From UBA5314 sp035560815 (GTDB lineage: Bacteria > Bacillota > Syntrophomonadia > Syntrophomonadales > Syntrophomonadaceae), in the NCBI GenBank assembly GCA_035560815.1, contig DATMYR010000008.1, positions 94,519-158,518 on the forward strand: DNA of 64,000 nt, written 5' to 3'. The notes beneath the pieces are model-generated. The model had not been told where the DNA came from, made no database searches, and was given only the letters and a program-made list of their open reading frames with translations. A program made the position numbers and the translations under genes. Shown piece after piece: positions 53,288 to 61,682 of the stretch; the stretch's first letter is position 1; each line of letters begins with the position of its first letter.

Positions 53288-54067
53288 CTATTTGTCTGTG
53301 TATTGGGGTTTTCGTTTTTCCACAAATGCTGTGATGCCTTCTTTTCCATCAGCGCTGGCAAAAGCCATGACAAAGTTTTGTATCTCCATCTCCAGGCCGG
53401 TTGCAATATCAACATTGCCGCTGGCATTAATCGCTGCTTTGCACATCTGGGTAGCGACTAAAGGTCTGGAAGCCAGTTTCTTGGCCATTGCTTTCGCTTC
53501 GTCCATCAGACTGTCAATCGGTACCACCTTGTTAACCAGGCCAATTTTTCCAGCAGTGGCTGCATCGATAATATCCCCGATGAACATCAATTCTTTCGCT
53601 TTACACGCGCCCACCAACCGTGACAATCTCTGCGTTCCGCCGCCTCCAGGAATGATTCCCAGGCCGACCTCTGGGAAGGCAAACTTCGCGTTGTCACCAG
53701 CAATTCTAAAATCGGCTGAAAGTGCCAATTCACATCCGCCGCCAAAGGCAACCCCAGGAATGGCAGCAATAACCGGTTTATTCAAGTTTTCGATCTTCAT
53801 CATAGCTATTTTGGAGTTCTGGCAAAAGTCATAAACCTCAACCGGAGTCAGCGTAGCCATCTCGGAAACATCGGCGCCAGCGGCGAAAGCTTTGGTGCCG
53901 TTGCTCGTAATAATGACGACCTTAACCGATGAATCTTTACTGAACTCATCGGCTGCTTTGCCAAGATCGCTCCATACTGCAGTACTTAGTGGATTCATGG
54001 GCGGACGGTTTAGCGTAATAACCGCTATGCCATCCTCTTTTGTTACTTGAATTGCCTCATAGGACAT
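53288..54067 (-). CDS. Enoyl-CoA hydratase / crotonase
   Basis: Hydrates 2-enoyl-CoA (for example crotonyl-CoA) to 3-hydroxyacyl-CoA. About 259 residues. The crotonase oxyanion-hole motifs AFAAGADVSEM and PGVAFGGGCELALSADFRIA are clear, and the two catalytic acids fall in the region GLGIIPGGGGTQRLSRLVG. ATG (MSYEAIQV) with GGGGG upstream. It lies between the acetate transporter and acyl-CoA dehydrogenase genes. Confidence 0.93.
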   Translation of the reverse strand: MSYEAIQVTKEDGIAVITLNRPPMNPLSTAVWSDLGKAADEFSKDSSVKVVIITSNGTKAFAAGADVSEMATLTPVEVYDFCQNSKIAMMKIENLNKPVIAAIPGVAFGGGCELALSADFRIAGDNAKFAFPEVGLGIIPGGGGTQRLSRLVGACKAKELMFIGDIIDAATAGKIGLVNKVVPIDSLMDEAKAMAKKLASRPLVATQMCKAAINASGNVDIATGLEMEIQNFVMAFASADGKEGITAFVEKRKPQYTDK

Positions 54068-54357
54068 CAGCAATCCCCCTTTTCTTGTATTGGCCTAACG
54101 GCCATGTCAAAAACAAGCCGGGCAGGGAGTCATCGAGGCTCCTTGGAGGAGTTGACAAGGAATTCCTTGGGGGGAAAGAGACCCCCTGCTCTTGGCTGAT
54201 AAAAACGTCTTCTCAAATAATATCCGTTCACAAATATGAATTTGAGCCATCATAAAGGTGCGGTCTTTCAATAACTGGGTTCTACCTTCCCATTGCAGTA
54301 ATCTTATATCCCATCCCTGAACCTGTTGAAATTGGTTCTGCATGTTCGCCGTTCTCT
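54068..54357. other. Gap within the beta-oxidation operon with palindromes
   Basis: About 290 bases between the transporter and enoyl-CoA hydratase genes. Small palindromes occur (CAAGGAATTCCTTG near 54156-54169; CTCCTTGGAG near 54138-54147). A 98-codon minus-strand reading frame overlapping the transporter end has no protein-like features. Possible mRNA processing or attenuation site; function not known. Confidence 0.4.
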
Positions 54358-54984
54358 CTAGCCTGCTATTTTCTCCGTGCTCTGTTCTCTGGTTTCTGAC
54401 CAAGGTTTGGTCAGTGGAAAAACCGTTCTATTGAAAGCAGTGTTTACCAACCCCGCCGAAGCAACATATAGGGCTAAGCATCCTGAAAACAACAATGCAT
54501 AAGCGGCATATACATGCCAACTGGCCGCGAGTAGGCCCAGATCAGTAAAAGTAATAATGGGCAGGGCTATGTCCAAACCAAATACCAGGAGGGTCATAAT
54601 CGATGTCGCTCTAAAGTAGGCTGCAGTCCAAAGCCAAACAGCAATGGTCAAGGTCAGCCAGGCCCAGCCGTCGATTGTAGGATCCAGGGGCCACTTGTTC
54701 AACATCGCGAAGTACTTGAAAATAAACTCCAATCCGCCCACCAGCATAAAAAAGGCCGAGAAAAACACAAACACGTTGCCGCCAGTGCTGTTGCCTTCCC
54801 TCAATTCAACGACACCTACGATTACCTGTACGACAAAACCTCCGATTAGCCAAATCCCCAGCAAAGGAATGGCTGTAGGTTTAACCGCTCCACTGAGCAG
54901 CGCAAAAAAGGTAAAGCATGCCATGGCTAGTGCGACCAGTCCCGCAGGTGTAGGATTTGCCCATCCATGTCCATTTCCTGACAT
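54358..54984 (-). CDS. Acetate uptake transporter family (YaaH/SatP, GPR1/FUN34) membrane protein
   Basis: A 208-residue, six-helix AceTr family transporter. The diagnostic N-terminal motif NPTPAGLVAL matches the family NPxPLGL, and the helix 2 region GGFVVQVIVGVVELREGN with GGNVFVFFSAFF is typical. ATG with GAGGAGG is chosen over the longer upstream start. Members move acetate or succinate with protons through a hexameric channel. In a butyrate-oxidising syntroph it would logically export acetate produced by thiolysis; direction is inference from context. Confidence 0.88.
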   Translation of the reverse strand: MSGNGHGWANPTPAGLVALAMACFTFFALLSGAVKPTAIPLLGIWLIGGFVVQVIVGVVELREGNSTGGNVFVFFSAFFMLVGGLEFIFKYFAMLNKWPLDPTIDGWAWLTLTIAVWLWTAAYFRATSIMTLLVFGLDIALPIITFTDLGLLAASWHVYAAYALLFSGCLALYVASAGLVNTAFNRTVFPLTKPWSETREQSTEKIAG

Positions 54985-55116
54985 ATAAATCCTCCTCAAA
55001 CAAATTTGGGTATGCCGATTCCCCCATGCAGTCCGGGCTAGTTGGGTCAATGTTTTGCCTTAATCACTGGGAAAACATTCACACATGTATGAGAAATAAA
55101 ACCATCTACCCAATCC

Positions 55117-55974
55117 TTATTTCTTGTAGTCGTACCAGCCTACTCCGGTCTTTTTGCCCAACTTGCCAGAGGATACTATCGCCTTAAGCGTGTAAGGCGG
55201 AGCCCAGAATGAATCCTTAGTTTCATCGAAGAATACATCAAGAACTAACTTGGAAATATCGATTCCGGTGAAGTCCATGAGTTCAAAGGGACCCATCGGA
55301 TAATTTAAGCCCAGCTTAACTGCGGTGTCGATATCGGCCGGGGTGGCTACCCCAGTTTCAACCAGACGGATGGCTTCCAGGAACTGAGGCATCATGCAGC
55401 GGTTAACGATGAAACCCGGTGTGTCTTTCTTGACTTCAACCGTGGTCTTTCCAAAGGTTTGAGCCAACTCGGATGCAACCTTAACAGTCTCATCGCTGGT
55501 GGAGTAGCCGCGGATGATTTCGCAAAGTCTCATAAGCGGAACCGGGTTGAAGAAGTGCATTCCCACAAATTTATCACCACGTTTGGTGGCACCAGCCAGC
55601 AGGGAGATGGATATCGAGGAGGTGTTGGTAGCCAGGATGACGTCTGGTTTTAGTATCCCGTCTAATTCGGCCAGAACGGCTTTTTTAATATCAACATTTT
55701 CAACGATAACTTCGATCATGTAGTCGACAGCAGCCAAATCTGCCTTGTTGGTAGTTTTGATGATGCGTCCTATAACCGCATCCTTGGTTGCCTGGTCCAT
55801 TTTGCCTTTTTCCACGTTCTTCGCTAAAACTTTATCGATGCTTGCGACTCCCTTTTCAACAAAAGCCATATCCATATCGCAAAGAATTACATCATAACCA
55901 GCCTGCGCTGCCACCTGAACTATGCCGGTGCCCATCGCACCTGCTCCTAATACGCCAACTGTCTTGATCGCCAT
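55117..55974 (-). CDS. hbd: 3-hydroxybutyryl/3-hydroxyacyl-CoA dehydrogenase
   Basis: NAD(P)-dependent oxidation of 3-hydroxyacyl-CoA to 3-ketoacyl-CoA, about 285 residues. It has the N-terminal Rossmann motif VGVLGAGAMGTGIVQVAAQ and the catalytic His in GMHFFNPVPLMRLCEII. The C-terminal dimerisation domain has KDTPGFIVNRCMMP and GLNYPMGPFELMDFTGID. ATG with GGAGG. It lies in the operon between the CoA-transferase and acetate transporter genes. Confidence 0.95.
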   Translation of the reverse strand: MAIKTVGVLGAGAMGTGIVQVAAQAGYDVILCDMDMAFVEKGVASIDKVLAKNVEKGKMDQATKDAVIGRIIKTTNKADLAAVDYMIEVIVENVDIKKAVLAELDGILKPDVILATNTSSISISLLAGATKRGDKFVGMHFFNPVPLMRLCEIIRGYSTSDETVKVASELAQTFGKTTVEVKKDTPGFIVNRCMMPQFLEAIRLVETGVATPADIDTAVKLGLNYPMGPFELMDFTGIDISKLVLDVFFDETKDSFWAPPYTLKAIVSSGKLGKKTGVGWYDYKK

Positions 55975-56112
55975 AATATTACCTCCATTCAATTTAGGTT
56001 TTTTTTACTGCCGGTTCTATCCGCAAATGTCACCAAGATTCTTGCAAATGCAATAGAATGGATACGGGCATGGGCCTGTGATGAGATGAAATGGTGCATC
56101 TTGATGGATCAA

Positions 56113-57414
56113 TTAGTCAATGATGTCTTGGCCTTGCATGGATGCAATCTCTTCTTGAGAATAACCCAGCAGTTCGTTTAAAACTCTCTCCGTGTCACCG
56201 CCGACATCAACCTGGCCGCGCCATACCTGCCCCGGAGTATCCATGAACTTGGGCACGAAACCAAAGGCTTCGATTTCCCTGTCATCGATGGCAGGCACTT
56301 TATACTTAATGAAATTGCCTCTTGAGTGCCAATGGGGATCAGCATACATATCCTTGGGTGCTTTGACGATGCCCACCGGAGTCTTGAATTTAGACATATG
56401 ATCCTGAGCTTCCTGGGCGGTGCGCTCACCGAACCACTTGTCGAGGTGGGCGTACAGGGCCTGCCCCTCGGGAGAATCGACAGCAGCTTTTGTGGCACCG
56501 GCCACCTGCCAATCCCATTGTGGTAAATCCGGATCCAGACCCAGACCTCTTAAGCAGCGGTCATAAGCAGCTTTGCCAAAAGCACCGATAAAAGCATAGC
56601 GGCCGTCTTTGCACTTGTGCATGGAAGCGGGCTGGAATATGGGCACCCGGTTGCCTACCCGGCTCTTTTCAATACCGAGGTTCATATAACAAGCCCAGTG
56701 GTCATCCAGGTTGCGGGCCTGGGTTTCTACCTGGGCCAGATCAATTTCCTGACCCAGCCCGCCTTTTAATACGTTGATGTAACCGGCGCAGCAGGCACCG
56801 AAAGCATAAACAGCTGTTAGATAATCATTGAGAAAAGGATTCCCGTATATAGGAGGGCCATCTGGAAAACCCACCATGTTAGCAAGGCCGCCTTCGCACT
56901 GGCCAATAGGGTCATAGGAAGCCCGGTCGCATATATTGGGATCGCCGCCGAATTGAGGCCGCCCAAATCCACTGACATGAACGATAACCAGTTTGGGATT
57001 GATTTGCAGTAATTCTTTACAATCGATACCCAATTTATCGAGCCAGACCACGTTCTCCATCCAGACGTCAACCTGTTTGATCAGACTATAAAATATCTCT
57101 TTGGACTTTGGACTTTTCTTCAAGTTTAGGTTAAGAGCAAAACTCAATTCATTGCGTTTCTGGCACCAGGCGGCCGCCATTTCTTTGCTGCCATCTTCGC
57201 TGACAATTGCCGGTCTCTGAGTACGGTAGGAATCACCGATAACGGGCAGCTCCACATGAATCACTTCAGCACCGAAGTCGGCCAGTAGCTGAGCGCCAAA
57301 CGGGGCGGCCACGATACTACCCGTTAATAATACCCTCATGCCGTTCAAAGGCCCGAATCTAGGGATAAAATGTGGCGCCATTATTTTTTCCATTGTCTCC
57401 CATCTCGCTGCCAT
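56113..57414 (-). CDS. Family III CoA-transferase (CaiB/BaiF)
   Basis: About 433 residues with the class III fold: N-terminal GPLNGMRVLLTGSIVAAPFGAQLLADFGAEVIHVE, the catalytic Asp candidate in NPFLNDYLTAVYAFGACCAG, and C-terminal small-domain segments (TPVGIVKAPKDMYADPHW). Such enzymes move CoA between carboxylic acids through an aspartyl-CoA thioester. In this operon it could activate fatty acids at the expense of acetyl-CoA. ATG with GGAGGAG is used; a GTG at 57435 is possible. Confidence 0.9.
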   Translation of the reverse strand: MAARWETMEKIMAPHFIPRFGPLNGMRVLLTGSIVAAPFGAQLLADFGAEVIHVELPVIGDSYRTQRPAIVSEDGSKEMAAAWCQKRNELSFALNLNLKKSPKSKEIFYSLIKQVDVWMENVVWLDKLGIDCKELLQINPKLVIVHVSGFGRPQFGGDPNICDRASYDPIGQCEGGLANMVGFPDGPPIYGNPFLNDYLTAVYAFGACCAGYINVLKGGLGQEIDLAQVETQARNLDDHWACYMNLGIEKSRVGNRVPIFQPASMHKCKDGRYAFIGAFGKAAYDRCLRGLGLDPDLPQWDWQVAGATKAAVDSPEGQALYAHLDKWFGERTAQEAQDHMSKFKTPVGIVKAPKDMYADPHWHSRGNFIKYKVPAIDDREIEAFGFVPKFMDTPGQVWRGQVDVGGDTERVLNELLGYSQEEIASMQGQDIID

Positions 57415-57477
57415 GATACCAATCTCCTCCTTCACAGTTGGATAGTGAGTAGAATTAGCAATATTTATCCTCTCTGT

Positions 57478-58704
57478 TTACGGCCTTTCCAGCAAGATGG
57501 TGACCGCCATGCCTCCGCCAATACAGGCGCTGACGATGGATCTCTTGTAACCTTTGTCAACCATTTGATAGAGTGCCGTGGTGGCGATTCTGGCACCGGT
57601 GGCGCCCAGGGGGTGTCCCATTGACAAGCCATTGCCATAGGGGTTCAGTTTGGGATAGAATACTTCGGCATTGGGACCGCCATCATACGGATATACATCC
57701 ATCACTCGAAGACAGCCCAGAACCTGTGCAGCAAAGGCTTCATTGATTTCATATAGATCGATATCGGCATGGGTCAGACCGGTCTGTTTGAGCAGCTTGG
57801 GAATACCGTATGCAGGGGCAAGACCCATTACCAGGGGATCGCAGACGCCGATGGCATAATCAACCATATAAGCCATGGGTGTAATCCCCCTTTTCTGAGC
57901 AGCTTCTTCAGACATCAAGACCAGGGACGCAGCACCATCATTAAAACCGGTTGCGCTGCCGGCAGTTACTACACCGTCTTTGGTAAATGATGGTTTCAGT
58001 TTGGCCAGACTTTCCATTGTGGTGTCAGGCTTGCCAAATTCATCTTTATCAAAAATGAAAGACTTTTTCTTAATGACTACTTCCACCGGCACGATTTCCT
58101 TGTCAAATACCCCGGCTTCCATTGCCGCTTTATTCTTCATCTGCGCTTCATAGGCAAAACGGTCGGAATCCTCACGGGAAATGTTATAGCGCTGCGCTAC
58201 GCGGTCAGCAGTCACGCCCATCCATTCCGGGGGGCCGAGTTTGGGAGGACCAGAGCACATATGCGCTTGCTCATTGGGGTCCAGGATGGACTTCTTGTTG
58301 CTGCCCAATCCTTCATAACGGAACTGCATGGGGAGGTAGTAGGGAGCCCGGGAGAGGGACTCAGCCCCACCGGCTATAGCAATGTCTACATGTCCGGTTT
58401 GAATTTCACTCCATGCGGAGGCCATGGCCTGATAGCTGGAGCCGCAAATCCGGTTGACAGTCATGCCATGCGCATTGTCACAGCCTACATCAATAGCGCA
58501 CCAGCGAGCCATGTTATTGCACTCCATGGAGCTCTCCACCTGGCCCATTACAACAGAATCAACTTCCAATGGATCCACTCCAGCACGCTCCATAGCCGCT
58601 TTCATAGTAATGCTGCAAAGATTTTCAGCCGGAACCGTCTTTAAGCTTCCATAATAGGAGCCTATGGCGGTTCTAGCAGCCCCTGCTATAACAACTTTTT
58701 TCAT
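57478..58704 (-). CDS. Acetyl-CoA acetyltransferase (thiolase)
   Basis: Cleaves acetoacetyl-CoA or longer 3-ketoacyl-CoA to acetyl-CoA, 408 residues. The nucleophilic Cys is in NRICGSSYQAM (about 84-94); His in GHPLGATGARI; the second Cys in SACIGGGMAV; and NEAFAAQVL is present. It is the first large gene of the minus-strand beta-oxidation operon, with an AAGGAGGAAG ribosome site. A sigma-54 promoter lies about 280 bases upstream. Confidence 0.96.
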   Translation of the reverse strand: MKKVVIAGAARTAIGSYYGSLKTVPAENLCSITMKAAMERAGVDPLEVDSVVMGQVESSMECNNMARWCAIDVGCDNAHGMTVNRICGSSYQAMASAWSEIQTGHVDIAIAGGAESLSRAPYYLPMQFRYEGLGSNKKSILDPNEQAHMCSGPPKLGPPEWMGVTADRVAQRYNISREDSDRFAYEAQMKNKAAMEAGVFDKEIVPVEVVIKKKSFIFDKDEFGKPDTTMESLAKLKPSFTKDGVVTAGSATGFNDGAASLVLMSEEAAQKRGITPMAYMVDYAIGVCDPLVMGLAPAYGIPKLLKQTGLTHADIDLYEINEAFAAQVLGCLRVMDVYPYDGGPNAEVFYPKLNPYGNGLSMGHPLGATGARIATTALYQMVDKGYKRSIVSACIGGGMAVTILLERP

Positions 58705-58736
58705 ATTGTTCTTCCTCCTTAATAGCGTAGTATCAT

Positions 58737-58871
58737 TTAGATGTGTGGCCTCTTCACGGCCCAGTCCACATAAACTATTGCGGTCTCTATCTGCTCCAGC
58801 TTATAAAAAGCTCCATTAACATAAAGTAGGTTTGAAATACAACATTCTTTTAGTTCTTTGTCTTCCACCAT
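58737..58871 (-). CDS. Possible small leader protein (44 aa) ahead of thiolase
   Basis: Within the roughly 270-base leader of the thiolase mRNA a 44-residue frame starts ATG-GTG (MVEDKELKECCISNLLYV) and ends WAVKRPHI. The composition is protein-like, with a Cys pair and alternating hydrophobics, but no clear ribosome site precedes it. It may be a real small protein, a regulatory upstream frame or chance. Confidence 0.3.
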   Translation of the reverse strand: MVEDKELKECCISNLLYVNGAFYKLEQIETAIVYVDWAVKRPHI

Positions 58872-58984
58872 CTTCGCAGTAGTCGATTTTCATATTTCAT
58901 TTATTCATAGGATTTTGCTCCCCCTCTATAAAACGCCCCCCTTTCCCGTGGTCTTTGTGTGGTGCACCTCTACGCTTATATAAA

Positions 58985-59003
58985 AAGCAAAAGACATGCC
59001 AAC
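58985..59003 (-). promoter_or_regulatory. Sigma-54 (-24/-12) promoter of the beta-oxidation operon
   Basis: On the minus strand GGTTGGCATGTCTTTTGCT has GG (58999-59000) and GC (58987-58988) ten bases apart with good flanks. Initiation near 58975 would give a 270-base leader before the thiolase gene. TGTATCA at 59173-59179, about 175-185 bases upstream, is a possible activator site. Confidence 0.82.
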
Positions 59004-59044
59004 CAATTTGCACTACGAATGAAAATTGTCGCATAAATAAGCAA

Positions 59045-59081
59045 AAGCCCGTATTCGCTTAATATTTGCGAATACGGGCTT
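59045..59081. terminator. Terminator-like hairpin after the truncated regulator
   Basis: Fourteen-base perfect arms (AAGCCCGTATTCGC and its complement) with a nine-base loop. The same CCCGTATTC/GAATACGGG stem recurs at 61614-61650 after the intact paralog, so the terminator was duplicated with the gene. Confidence 0.7.
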
Positions 59082-59185
59082 GCCTGCAGGTTCATTTGTT
59101 GTTTTGTCTTCTAAACAATTTCTCATGTTGGTTGCAAAAAGTATTCAATTTAAGGTCGCATTTATAGTACCATGTATCACTATTA

Positions 59186-60055
59186 CTACATGTCAAAAGT
59201 AAATGCTTTCGTCTTCCGGTATAGCATCGTTCGGTGACGCAGAAGTTTGGATTGCATGGCCAGGGGCAAATCGCCGATTTCATCCAAAAACAGGGTTCCT
59301 TTATGAGCAATCTCGAATATTCCAGGTTTGCCTTTGGAACTTGCTCCGGTAAAGGCGCCCGAAACGTAGCCAAAAAATTCTGATTCCAGTAATTCTGACG
59401 GAATCGCCGCGCAGTTAACCGGTATGAAAGGCTCCTTGGCCCGGGTGCTGTGGCGGTGTATATATTTGGCTACAACTTCCTTTCCACTGCCCGATTCCCC
59501 GAAAAGCATAACCGTACTATCGGATTTGGCCACATAGGTGCTGTTATCAATTACATCTCTCATTTTGTTACTCTTGGCTATAACTTGATAAGGATCAAGG
59601 TTTTTTTCGTTCAAATATTCAGCCGCTGTTTTGTAGCGAGCCGCTGTTTGGCTTTCTTTATCCAAGGCTTCCAGATACTTCTCGACAATGTCATGGTCGC
59701 GCGAGTTAACGATAGCCAGAGATACCTCGTCATTCTCATCAAATATGGGGGTACCGGTGCACATAATATTGGCTCCATGCCGGTTTCTCAGCAGCCCCGT
59801 AACCACGGCGCGTTTCTCAATCGTTTCCATAGAGATTGATGGACTATATATCCCTTGTTTAACCAAATCCCTCACGTTTTTTCCCAGCAGATCCTGGGGA
59901 TCTACATCCAGTAGTTTCCCCGTGGCGGGATTGCATAGAATTACATAACCTGCTCCGTCAACAACATATATCGCATCATAGGAATTGATAATGACCTGTT
60001 TTAAATCATCCCTTGAACAAAATTTCTTGCTTGTAGTCAACCCTTCAGAACTCAT
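59186..60055 (-). pseudogene. Sigma-54 activator, internally deleted paralog (PAS plus partial AAA+)
   Basis: A 289-residue frame, closely paralogous to 61683-63092. Kept are a PAS domain (about 15-110), Walker A GESGSGKE, the sigma-54 contact loop GAFTGA and Walker B GTLFLDEIGDLP. After MQSKLLR it jumps in frame to HRTMLYRKTKAF, which in the paralog lies 185 codons later at the recognition helix of the Fis domain. The rest of AAA+ (sensor 1, arginine fingers, sensor 2) and most of the DNA-binding domain are missing. It could not act as a normal activator but might still sense a ligand or poison hexamers of its paralog. Confidence 0.88.
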
Positions 60056-60147
60056 TCTTTACCCTCCTCTATACGCATAAGATAGCCTTAGGAGCGAATG
60101 ATGTCATAAATTTTCCATTTAGATCCGTTGTCATACAGCCCAGTGTT

Positions 60148-60355
60148 ATGATACAACGTATGTATCATCAAAATCACACCATCGCCTGGTCACCACTTCG
60201 CAATGTCTTCTTTTTCCTGTTGAATTATTGCTCCATTACTAAATGGGACACTTAAACAAGGCGAGTTCATTACATCAATGATCCTGCCCAGTTCTATTGA
60301 TAGTTCCTGGAGTGTTTGAAAAAACATCTGAAATGACATGGGAAATATCCCATGT
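60148..60355. promoter_or_regulatory. Two palindromes in the divergent region upstream of the MBL and truncated activator genes
   Basis: ATGATACA-ACGTA-TGTATCAT at 60148-60168 and ACATGGGA-AATA-TCCCATGT at 60336-60355 are perfect eight-base dyads. Region 60056-60578 otherwise has no gene. These are candidates for upstream activator sites of the PAS/AAA+ regulators; a half-site TGTATCA recurs at 59173-59179. Confidence 0.5.
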
Positions 60356-60578
60356 TAAAGCTGCCACAATAGACGTTATTAGCCGACTACCGAAAGAAGT
60401 GGAATGAAAAGCAAGTCTACGAGAGTGAAACTATAACCGCAATCTGTATTGTCATGATAACATGTAGTACTTTACAACTTATCATTTCATGCATGTTAAC
60501 ATTTTCACATCAGGCTGAATCGTTTCCTTCTGCCGTTCATTTTGACATTTCGCAAGTACATGGAAAGGAGTCCCTCGC

Positions 60579-61553
60579 ATGGTGCAAGAAGCAATTAAAG
60601 GCCTTTATCGGATATCGGTACCTTTGCCCAACAACCCCCTAAAGAGTCTCAACTCCTATTTAATTAAGGGACAAAAAAGGAGCCTGTTAATCGATACCGG
60701 ATTCAATCTGCCGGAATGTAAAAGAGCTCTGCTGGAAGGAATTGAAGCACTGCATTTGGATTGGTCCAAGATAGATTTCTTTATTACCCATTTTCATGCT
60801 GATCATTCTGGCCTTATCAAAGAACTGGCCAGGAGAGGAGCCACCACATATTGCAGTGAGGTGGACGCAAGAATCATGGAAGCTGCCCAGAGCAGTAATT
60901 ACTGGGAGCAGGTAATACTCTTCTACAGCATGCATGGCTACCCCAAAGAAGAAATGGAAAAGCAAAGAAAGGCCTTGACCGATAATTTGTCCAAGAAAGA
61001 ATTGCATACCACTTATGTCAAGGAAGGTGAGATCCTGGGAGTCGGAGATTATCTGCTGAGCTGTATCAGCACGCCCGGTCACACCCCCGGTCATATGTGT
61101 TTGTACGAACCGAAAAGTAAGTTTCTTATATCAGGCGACCATATAATTGCTGACATTACTTCTAATATCACCGCTCGTTTTGATTTTCACGATTCTCTGG
61201 GTTGGTATCTATGGAGCCTCAATAAAATAGATCTTATGGAGATTAATATGGTTTTACCAGGCCACAGAGAAATAATCAACGATTGTCATAAACGAATCAG
61301 CGAATTGAAGGTTCACCATAAAAGCCGTTTAGATGAAGTTCGCTTTATTCTACACCAAAGCGGCCCCATGAGTGGGTATCAGGCGGCCAGTCAAATGCAT
61401 TGGGATATGCCCTATTCCTCCTGGGAAGAAGTGCCGGGCTACCAGAAATGGTTTGCCACCGGTGAGGCCATCGCGCATCTGGAAAACCTGGCGGAGCAAG
61501 GTTTGGTACAAAGAATTCGGCAGGGTGAGATGCTGGCCTATGTATTACTATAA
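60579..61553 (+). CDS. MBL-fold hydrolase with C-terminal winged helix
   Basis: A 324-residue metallo-beta-lactamase protein. Metal ligands are in THFHADHSG (about 64-72), CISTPGHTPGHMCLY, ISGDHIIAD and VLPGHREII. The C-terminal region (about 265-324, GYQAASQMHWDM...EAIAHLENLAEQGLV) is the LACTB2-like winged helix found in Glyoxalase II-type hydrolases of this group. AAAGGAG precedes the ATG. It lies between two paralogous sigma-54 activators, so it is probably part of the same regulon; it could hydrolyse CoA or other thioesters (inference). Confidence 0.85.
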   Translation: MVQEAIKGLYRISVPLPNNPLKSLNSYLIKGQKRSLLIDTGFNLPECKRALLEGIEALHLDWSKIDFFITHFHADHSGLIKELARRGATTYCSEVDARIMEAAQSSNYWEQVILFYSMHGYPKEEMEKQRKALTDNLSKKELHTTYVKEGEILGVGDYLLSCISTPGHTPGHMCLYEPKSKFLISGDHIIADITSNITARFDFHDSLGWYLWSLNKIDLMEINMVLPGHREIINDCHKRISELKVHHKSRLDEVRFILHQSGPMSGYQAASQMHWDMPYSSWEEVPGYQKWFATGEAIAHLENLAEQGLVQRIRQGEMLAYVLL

Positions 61554-61613
61554 TGGAACATTAGACGGATGACTTTTCGTCAACCCCCCGGATTTGGAAA
61601 CGATAATAAGAAA

Positions 61614-61650
61614 ATGCCCGTATTCGCTTGATATTCAAGAATACGGGCAT
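61614..61650. terminator. Bidirectional terminator between MBL gene and intact activator
   Basis: ATGCCCGTATTC pairs with GAATACGGGCAT; CTTG/CAAG extends the stem inward. It lies in a convergent gap and is homologous to the hairpin at 59045-59081. Confidence 0.75.
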
Positions 61651-61682
61651 CTTCAATACTCTATTTCAATCAAGTAATTCCC

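Noticed and set aside
60186..60203. Sigma-54 promoter before the MBL gene
   Set aside because: GG and GC are spaced correctly, but TGGTCACCACTTCGCA departs at most other positions and lies about 380 bases from the gene.
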